Below, one piece after another: positions 21,260-26,815 of a DNA stretch of 26,815 nt. How positions within the stretch are numbered: position 1 is the first letter of the stretch; the number at the start of each line of letters is the position of its first letter. Source of the DNA: JAWLFI01 sp041685645 (GTDB lineage Bacteria; Bacteroidota; Bacteroidia; Chitinophagales; Saprospiraceae). The DNA lies in contig JAWLFI010000011.1 in the NCBI GenBank assembly GCA_041685645.1, forward strand, positions 1 through 26,815. Direction: 5' to 3'. Both the position numbers and the translations under genes were made by a program. The notes beneath the pieces were generated by a model, which saw only the letters and a list, made by a program, of their open reading frames with translations, searched no databases and was not told the DNA's origin.

Positions 21260-23398
21260 ATGAAATATTTCATCTTACTCATCGCATTTGCATTTACATT
21301 ATTGCACTGTTCGCCGAAATCCGGTGAAAAAGTGGCTGAAAGTTCATCAGAAATGAAAAAAGAATCCAAGGAGAGTTTTAGGAATCAAGCACCATCCGCC
21401 GGACTGGCGCCGGCACTTGAAATGGGGAAGTACCATCAAATGGAGCTGGATAATGGACTTGAGTTGATTGTAGTTGAAAATCACAAATTGCCCAGAGTTT
21501 CCTTCCAACTGTTTGTAGATGCCGATCCGGTGCTGGAAAATGACCAGGCGGGATATGTTTCTATGACTGGGAATCTACTCAAGACGGGAACAGAGAACAG
21601 GAGCAAAGGAGAAATTGACGAGGCAGTTGATTTTATTGGAGCCAATTTATCGACTTCTCGTAGAGGAGCTTTTGGTTCTTGCCTTGTTCAGCATAAAGAA
21701 ACCCTTCTTGATCTTATGTCAGATGTGATTTTACATCCTTCATTCAATGAAGAGGAATTTGAAAAACTCAAGAAACAAGAACTTTCCGAGATTGCTTCCA
21801 GCAAGGACAACCCCAATGCGATTGCTTCAAACATACGTTCTCTGGTGAACTTTAGCAGGCAACATCCATACGGTGAATTTCCAACTGAGGAAACCGTGGA
21901 AAATATTTCCATTGATAATTGCAAATCCTATTACAATACCTATTTCAAGCCAAATATCTCCTATTTGGTCGTCGTAGGGGACATTAAAGTAGATGAAGCC
22001 AGGCAGTTGGCGGAATCTTATTTTGGTGAATGGTCTTCAGCCGAGGTGCCGAAACACGAATACGAAATGCCTCAGCCGCCGGATGGTGCGAATGTCGTCA
22101 TTGTTGATCGGCCGGGTGCTGTACAATCTGTGATTAACATTACTTACCCTGTGGAGTTGAAATTGAGTTCTGAGGATTTCGTAGCCGCCAGAGTGATGAA
22201 TAATATTTTAGGTGGCGGTGTTTTTTCGGGATATTTGATGCAAAATCTGAGAGAGGATAAGGCATTTACTTATGGAGCAAGAGCTTCCCTTTCGCCCAAT
22301 TCAAGAGTGGGAAGTTTTAATGCCTATGCGAGTGTGCGCAATGAAGTAACGGATTCCTCAATCGTTGAGTTTTTGTACGAAATGAACAGAATTAGAAATG
22401 AAGAGGTAGCGGATGAAAGTTTGGAATTAGTGAAAAACTCTATGAATGGTTCATTTGCACGTTCATTGGAGCGGCCGCAGACTTTGGCGCAACAAGCCTT
22501 GTCTATAGCCCGATATGATTTGCCGAAAGACTTTTATAAGAACTATTTGAAGAAAATTGAATCCATAACGAAAGAGGATGTATTGAAAGCCGCCCAAACC
22601 TATATCAAGCCCGAGCATGCGAATATTTTAATCGTAGGCAATAAGGACGAAGTAGCTGAGAAGGTCGATCATTTTGATGCGAATGAATCTATTACCTTTC
22701 TCAATGCAGAGGGGGAAGAAGTAATTGCTTCAGAGAGTGAAATTCCCGAGGGGATGACTGCCGCTGCAGTTATTGAACAATACATAGAAGCCATTGGTGG
22801 TGCTGAAGCTATTGGTAAGATTCGGAGTATTGCCATGGAGTTTAAAATGAATGTCATGTCGATGAGCATGAATGGAAGACGCTATGTTGACATTCCAAAT
22901 AAGTATGCAGAGATAATGGAAATGAATGGTACGGTTGCTCAAAAACAAGTGTACAATGATGGAAAAGGAATGGCGCAGAATCCACAAGGGAAGCAGATGC
23001 TAGAAGAAGATGATTTGGCATCATTGAAGTTGAGTGCCCATTATTTTGAAGAACTGCACTATGAAGAAATGGGATATACTGTGGAATTGGTCTCGATGGA
23101 GTCTATAGATGACAAAGAGGCTTATAAGGTTAAAGTCACTCCTCCATCCGGGGATCCCAAAACCTTGTTTTTCGATGTTCAATCCGGCTTGAAGGTCCGC
23201 GAATTGTCCACAACGGAAGGACAGCAGGGACCCGTTACCGTCACCTTGGATTACAGCAACTACGAGACAGTTGAGGGCGTTGAGTTTCCCATGGAGATGG
23301 AACTATCCGGCCCCATGCCACAACCGATTCAGATGAAGAATCAAAAGATTGAAGTAAATACTGACATAGACCCGGAAGTGTTTTCAATCGATAAGTAG
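21260..23398 (+). CDS. M16-like partner subunit lipoprotein with C-terminal lipoprotein-carrier-like domain
   Basis: 712 residues. The start MKYFILLIAFAFTLLHC with Cys17 suggests a lipoprotein, although His before the cysteine is atypical. Residues ~55-480 form an M16 unit in which HxxEH is replaced by QAGYVSMTGNLLKTGT, so no zinc can bind. It retains LREDKAFTYGARAS, the arginine/tyrosine pair that binds substrate carboxyl groups in non-catalytic partners. Residues ~490-712 are a separate domain starting YIEAIGGAEAIGKIRSI and ending NTDIDPEVFSID, similar in layout to LolA/LolB-like outer-membrane lipoprotein carrier folds common in Bacteroidota; its job here is unknown. It follows the catalytic subunit after 11 bases and ends in a good terminator, so the pair forms a two-gene operon. 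Confidence 0.9.
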   Translation: MKYFILLIAFAFTLLHCSPKSGEKVAESSSEMKKESKESFRNQAPSAGLAPALEMGKYHQMELDNGLELIVVENHKLPRVSFQLFVDADPVLENDQAGYVSMTGNLLKTGTENRSKGEIDEAVDFIGANLSTSRRGAFGSCLVQHKETLLDLMSDVILHPSFNEEEFEKLKKQELSEIASSKDNPNAIASNIRSLVNFSRQHPYGEFPTEETVENISIDNCKSYYNTYFKPNISYLVVVGDIKVDEARQLAESYFGEWSSAEVPKHEYEMPQPPDGANVVIVDRPGAVQSVINITYPVELKLSSEDFVAARVMNNILGGGVFSGYLMQNLREDKAFTYGARASLSPNSRVGSFNAYASVRNEVTDSSIVEFLYEMNRIRNEEVADESLELVKNSMNGSFARSLERPQTLAQQALSIARYDLPKDFYKNYLKKIESITKEDVLKAAQTYIKPEHANILIVGNKDEVAEKVDHFDANESITFLNAEGEEVIASESEIPEGMTAAAVIEQYIEAIGGAEAIGKIRSIAMEFKMNVMSMSMNGRRYVDIPNKYAEIMEMNGTVAQKQVYNDGKGMAQNPQGKQMLEEDDLASLKLSAHYFEELHYEEMGYTVELVSMESIDDKEAYKVKVTPPSGDPKTLFFDVQSGLKVRELSTTEGQQGPVTVTLDYSNYETVEGVEFPMEMELSGPMPQPIQMKNQKIEVNTDIDPEVFSIDK

Positions 23399-23422
23399 GA
23401 ATAACAAGTATATATTTTCTAT

Positions 23423-23450
23423 AAAAAGGTCTCTCATTAGAGGCCTTTTT
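23423..23450 (+). terminator. terminator of the M16 operon
   Basis: AAAAAGGTCTCT (23423-23434), loop CATT, AGAGGCCTTTTT (23439-23450): twelve pairs including one T-G wobble, with the T-run forming the 3' end. It starts 24 bases after the stop. Confidence 0.85.
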
Positions 23451-23495
23451 AGTTAGATTACGAAATTATCTCAGTTGAGCAAAAGCAGATAGTGT

Positions 23496-23987
23496 ATGAT
23501 ACAGATTTTTGTTACCGGCGGCACTTTTGATAAGGACTACAATTATATCAATGGGTCTTTGTTTTTTAAGGATACCCATATTCCAGAAATGTTGGAGCGC
23601 GGCCGATGTACATTAGATATCGATGTGAAGACTTTGATGATGGTGGATAGTCTGGACATGAAGGACGCTGATCGCTTGAATATTCTTCACAATTGTCAAT
23701 CTACAACAGCGGAGAAAATCGTCATTACTCACGGTACAGACCGAATGGTGGAAACGGCCAAATATCTGGCACGAGCTGGAGTAGAAGGAAAAACGATCGT
23801 GTTTGTAGGCGCCATGGTCCCCTATGCTTTTGGGACATCTTCGGATGGTTTTTTTAATTTGGGTAGTGCTCTGGCTTTTGCTCAGAGTTGTGTTCCCGGA
23901 GTATATATTGCCATGAATGGCAGGTGTTTTCAATGGAATGAGGTAAAAAAGAACAAAGAGACCGGCTTTTTTGAAGAGCAGAAGTGA
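23496..23987 (+). CDS. single-domain asparaginase-like protein
   Basis: 163 residues, matching only the N-terminal catalytic domain of type I/II L-asparaginases (about 330 residues). Both catalytic threonine sites are present: FVTGGTFDK (T10) and ITHGTDRMVET (T81 with D82). GAMVPYAFGTSSDGFFNLGSA matches the GAMRP loop region, and K152 in NEVKKNK fits the catalytic lysine. The C-terminal dimerisation domain is missing, and the stop is followed by unrelated sequence, so this is a natural short form rather than a recent break. From memory, such short asparaginase-domain proteins occur in many bacteria. Activity on asparagine is plausible but unproven. No signal peptide; cytosolic. Confidence 0.85.
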   Translation: MIQIFVTGGTFDKDYNYINGSLFFKDTHIPEMLERGRCTLDIDVKTLMMVDSLDMKDADRLNILHNCQSTTAEKIVITHGTDRMVETAKYLARAGVEGKTIVFVGAMVPYAFGTSSDGFFNLGSALAFAQSCVPGVYIAMNGRCFQWNEVKKNKETGFFEEQK

Positions 23988-24016
23988 TTTATTTTCTGGT
24001 CGTGAGTTGAGAAGTG

Positions 24017-24045
24017 TTGTTTTTGTAGAATTATTAGTATATTTG
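24017..24045 (+). promoter_or_regulatory. promoter of the OmpA-family gene
   Basis: TTG (24017-24019), 18 bases, TATATTTG (24038-24045), an exact TAnnTTTG box. Transcription would begin near 24052, about 25 bases before the ATG at 24077. Confidence 0.5.
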
Positions 24046-24076
24046 TTAATATGTAGGTATAGGTAAATCACTGATT

Positions 24077-25447
24077 ATGAAACAGATTTTACTGGCAATT
24101 TTATTTCTCTTTATATTTTTCCAACTTCCCGCTCAGTCTGATTCGGTTGAATTGGAACGCGTGCATGGGTTTACAGTAAAAAAGCTGTTTGTGGATTACC
24201 AGGGACCTGCGGGTGGAGATGTTTTAGATTTCAGAGCTTATGGCGATGGTTTCGAGCTGGGATATAACTACAAGCTCAATTCCAATTTCGAGTTGTACCT
24301 GCCGTTTCGAACGGCCGTGGTTCAGTTGAGTGAAGAGTCATCACAACGACGGATGCACAGCTTGGGAGCCCAAATGAAGTGGTCCTGGAAAGATGCACAG
24401 ACTCTGTTTCAGCCTTATTTATTGGTTGGTGCCAATGGTGTATTATTTTCTGGTGGTGACGCTGATTTCGACATTCCATTGGGAGTAGGTCTGGATATTA
24501 ATATTCATCCTTCCACGGCGATTAATCTTCAGGCGGCTTACCATTTCGGTCGAGAGAATAGAAGCAATATGAATTTAGGTATAGGCTTCACGCATTATTT
24601 TTTGCAGACTTCAGATAAAAAAGAGAAGCCTGAAGAGAAAGAGGAAGAAGAAGAGGTTCTGGCTGATAGTGATGGCGATGGAATCCCCGATGTACACGAT
24701 TTGTGTCCCAATGAGCCGGGGTCACCGGAATTCAACGGTTGTCCGGATAGCGACGGTGATGGTATTCCCGACCACGAGGATAAATGTCCGGATCAGGAGG
24801 GGCCTAAAAGATTTGGGGGATGTCCCGATAGTGATGGAGATGGCGTGCCCGATAGCGATGATGAATGTCCCAATGTGCCAGGTCCTGTGGAAAATAAGGG
24901 CTGCCCCTTTATCGATAGCGATGGAGATGGTATTCCTGACAAATTCGATGATTGTCCCAATACGCCGGGTCCGAAGTCGGGCAAGGGTTGTCCTGACAGT
25001 GACGGGGATGGCGTCATTGATAAAGATGATAAATGTCCGGATACACCCGGCCCTGCGAGCAATCGAGGCTGTCCGGAGATAGAAAAAAAGGAGCAGGATG
25101 TTTTAGATCTGGCTATGGAGTCAGTTAAATTTGAATCGAATCGGGCAACCTTAAAACAGAGTTCGTTTGATAATTTAGATGATATTGCCAAGATCATGAA
25201 AAAATATCCCAACTATAAGCTCAGGATAAGCGGTCATACCGATATCACGGGCAGTAGGGCACTCAATCAAAGACTATCAGAACAACGGGCTCGATCTTGC
25301 TACGAGTATTTGGCCAGTAAGGGAATAAGTGCTTCAAGAATGTCTTACCTAGGCTATGGACCTGACCAGCCACGGGCAGATAACGATACGGATGAGGGAA
25401 GAAGATTGAATCGCCGGGTAGAGTTCGACGTGTATATTGCTGACTAA
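24077..25447 (+). CDS. OmpA-family outer-membrane protein with thrombospondin type 3 repeats
   Basis: 456 residues. A signal peptide ends near LPAQ (17-20). Residues ~30-178 are a small beta-barrel-like domain with a final aromatic strand (IGFTHYFLQ). A charged linker rich in K and E leads to five calcium-binding thrombospondin type 3 units starting at D197, each DSDGDGxxDxxDxC followed by a proline-rich PxxPGP and a GC pair, about 22-25 residues apart. Residues ~342-456 are the OmpA peptidoglycan-binding domain, with SVKFESNRATLKQSSFDNL, ISGHTDITGSRALNQRLSEQRA (split here as two motifs, 20 residues or fewer each in practice) and GYGPDQPRADNDTDEGRR. It should tether the outer membrane to the cell wall, with the calcium-rich region as a stiff spacer. 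It has its own promoter and looks monocistronic or leads into the GNAT-like gene 32 bases on. Confidence 0.93.
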   Translation: MKQILLAILFLFIFFQLPAQSDSVELERVHGFTVKKLFVDYQGPAGGDVLDFRAYGDGFELGYNYKLNSNFELYLPFRTAVVQLSEESSQRRMHSLGAQMKWSWKDAQTLFQPYLLVGANGVLFSGGDADFDIPLGVGLDINIHPSTAINLQAAYHFGRENRSNMNLGIGFTHYFLQTSDKKEKPEEKEEEEEVLADSDGDGIPDVHDLCPNEPGSPEFNGCPDSDGDGIPDHEDKCPDQEGPKRFGGCPDSDGDGVPDSDDECPNVPGPVENKGCPFIDSDGDGIPDKFDDCPNTPGPKSGKGCPDSDGDGVIDKDDKCPDTPGPASNRGCPEIEKKEQDVLDLAMESVKFESNRATLKQSSFDNLDDIAKIMKKYPNYKLRISGHTDITGSRALNQRLSEQRARSCYEYLASKGISASRMSYLGYGPDQPRADNDTDEGRRLNRRVEFDVYIAD

Positions 25448-25479
25448 TTCAGTGAAGCTCTATCTTAGAAATATCAGAT

Positions 25480-26595
25480 TTGGATATTGAAGTTCGAGCC
25501 GTATATTCCAGAGAGGATTGGAAGTTGTTTTTCGACTTAGCTCGAAGACTTTATACGGACAATCCATATTACGTCCCGGAGCTGATTGCTAAAGAAAGAG
25601 CTCAATTAGATCCAAATACCTCTCCATTTTCACCCTATTATCAATGGCATGCTTTTATAGCGGTGGAAGGCGATCGCGTCCTGGCACGAGTTGTCGTTTC
25701 CTTTTCGAAGCATCAATCCGATGAAGTTCATTGGGGCTGGTGGGAAACCGAGAATAATATAGAAGCTAATCAGGCCTTATTTCGAGTGGCCTTACAATGG
25801 GTGGGGGAGAGGTCGTCAGTTGAGATGATTGGACCACATGGGTTCACTCATTTCGACAAAGTGGGTCTGTTAACATCGGGTTTTGAAGTGCGGCCCACAA
25901 TTTCAGAATCCTACCATTTGCCATACTATGCTCATTTGATGGACGAAATGGGAGCTGTTCCCATTCAAAAATATCATTCCTATACTATGGATGTTCCCCG
26001 GAGTATGCCGGAGAAAATTTCAAAACTATATCACTTGTTGAAGCGGAGATATTCCTGGGAATGCAGAATGCCAGGTAGTAAATCCGAAGTGCAATCCTGG
26101 GCAGAAGGGGCATTTGAATTAATGCGGGAATCTCATGCTCAACTTCCCGGTCAGCAATTATTGCCGCCGGACATTCAGCAATATTATATTCATTCCTTTT
26201 TACCTCTGATAAAAAAGGAATATACTGCATTTGTTTTCGATGGAGATAAGTTGATTGGTTTTGGCGTTGCTATTCCGTCATATTCAGCCTTTTTTCAGCG
26301 TTTGCGTGGTCGGTGGAAGTGGTGGAGCCCTGTGCCTTTTCTGCGCCAAAAACATTATCATCGGGAAGCCGACCTCATGCTCATTGGCGTACTTCCTGAT
26401 TATTTGCAGAAAGGTGTACCTGCATTTATTTTTCACCAAATTCTACAGGCTTTTATGCAGAGAGGGCTTGAAACCGTCCACTCTAATCCAGAGTTGTCTA
26501 CGAATAATCATATCCGGCAGTTGTGGAAAGATTACAATCCCATTTTGACTCAAGAGAGAAAACTCTATCGTCTGAGCGCCCCAAGTTTAATTTGA
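25480..26595 (+). CDS. GNAT-like N-acetyltransferase superfamily protein, two-domain
   Basis: 371 residues from a TTG at 25480. An in-frame TGA at 25453 leaves no room for an earlier ATG, and the sequence reads MDIEVRAVYSREDWKLFFDL, the usual opening of this Bacteroidota family. The first half has the RLYTDNPYYVPELIAKER and FIAVEGDRVLARVVV stretches, followed by GPHGFTHFDKVGLLTSGFEV. The second half repeats an acyl-CoA N-acyltransferase-like fold: FVFDGDKLIGFGVAIPSY, DLMLIGVLPDYLQKGVPAFI and a GLETVHSNPELSTNNHIRQL end typical of GNAT strands 6-7. No substrate is known. It lies 32 bases behind the OmpA gene and may be co-transcribed. Its last 9 bases overlap the end of the opposing MATE gene. 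Confidence 0.75.
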   Translation: MDIEVRAVYSREDWKLFFDLARRLYTDNPYYVPELIAKERAQLDPNTSPFSPYYQWHAFIAVEGDRVLARVVVSFSKHQSDEVHWGWWETENNIEANQALFRVALQWVGERSSVEMIGPHGFTHFDKVGLLTSGFEVRPTISESYHLPYYAHLMDEMGAVPIQKYHSYTMDVPRSMPEKISKLYHLLKRRYSWECRMPGSKSEVQSWAEGAFELMRESHAQLPGQQLLPPDIQQYYIHSFLPLIKKEYTAFVFDGDKLIGFGVAIPSYSAFFQRLRGRWKWWSPVPFLRQKHYHREADLMLIGVLPDYLQKGVPAFIFHQILQAFMQRGLETVHSNPELSTNNHIRQLWKDYNPILTQERKLYRLSAPSLI

Positions 26596-26815
26596 GTGGG
26601 CAGTAGAAAGGTTTCTGGTGGATCGCACGAATCGCAAAAGCAGGAATAGTGCAGATAAGCTCAATCCAATCAATAGGCCGTACCATATCCCGATATATCC
26701 CCAATCTAGTTTGAAGGTTAAAAAGTATCCCAGGGGCAGTCCAAAGACCCAATAGGCCATAAGGGCAAAAAATGTTGGCCAGCGGACATCTTCCAATCCT
26801 CGCAGCAAACCAACG
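26587..26815 (-). CDS. MATE family efflux transporter, C-terminal end (cut by window edge)
   Basis: The frame is open to the right edge, so the gene begins outside the window; a TTG at 26808 is only an internal codon. The visible ~75 residues start with VGLLRGLEDVRWPTFFAL, the loop after helix 10 with the RGxxD motif found in MATE transporters, followed by two membrane segments (LMAYWVFGLPLGYFLTF and GIWYGLLIGLSLSALFLLL) and a short basic tail. The C-terminal layout is that of DinF/NorM-like drug or metabolite exporters driven by Na+ or H+. Substrate unknown. It converges on the GNAT-like gene with a 9-base overlap. Confidence 0.85.
   Translation of the reverse strand, partial: VGLLRGLEDVRWPTFFALMAYWVFGLPLGYFLTFKLDWGYIGIWYGLLIGLSLSALFLLLRFVRSTRNLSTAHSN

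Noticed and set aside
24667..25080. Tandem ~65-75-base DNA repeats
   Set aside because: Explained by the five thrombospondin type 3 units of the OmpA-family protein.

Overview
The window looks like a chromosome segment from a member of the Bacteroidota. The evidence is a PorP/SprF-family outer-membrane protein, a secreted leucine-rich-repeat protein with a type IX secretion (Por) C-terminal sorting domain, TAnnTTTG-type -7 promoter boxes in front of several genes, weak use of Shine-Dalgarno sites, acidic lipoprotein sorting residues and a CxxxY-type CcmE. A Saprospiria/Lewinella-like member is my best guess from gene style, but this is inference only.

Layout. (1) 1-2821, + strand: the end of one GT4 glycosyltransferase, a complete second one, and a RibB/RibBA-type riboflavin gene overlapping it. 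(2) 3216-5576, +: a 786-residue two-module LRR protein exported by the type IX system. (3) 9109-5769, -: a tightly packed operon of a LysM/double-psi-barrel protein, a cystathionine beta-synthase-like enzyme and a PorP/SprF-like protein. (4) 9338-10066, +: kdsB, for Kdo activation in lipopolysaccharide synthesis. (5) 11958-10078, -: nupC-cdd, with udk divergent at 12456-13088; together these import, deaminate and phosphorylate pyrimidine nucleosides. (6) 13190-13525, +: a small acidic lipoprotein with its own promoter and terminator. (7) 17820-13573, -: ccmE, ccmF, a DUF2520-type protein and a small unknown gene, each joined to the next by a 4-base ATGA overlap. (8) 17966-18652, +: an FtsE-like ATPase. 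(9) 19312-26595, +: a YkuK-like RNase H-fold protein, a paired M16 protease (zinc-site subunit followed by an R/Y-motif subunit), a one-domain asparaginase-like protein, an OmpA protein with thrombospondin type 3 repeats, and a GNAT-like protein. The end of a MATE transporter runs in from the right edge on the - strand.

The least expected item is a pair of GC-rich intergenic elements, at 12051-12256 (+) and 18948-19173 (-). They share an ordered set of conserved blocks, while their hairpin stems differ in sequence but stay paired, and one hairpin keeps the same ACCTGCG loop on two unrelated stems. This points to a dispersed structured RNA or DNA element that codes for no protein. Other points of note are the apparent loss of the zinc and catalytic residues from the GTP cyclohydrolase II half of RibBA, a cysteine in place of the heme-binding histidine of CcmE, and complementary half-sites in the M16 pair. 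I saw no tRNA, rRNA, CRISPR array, transposase or phage gene.
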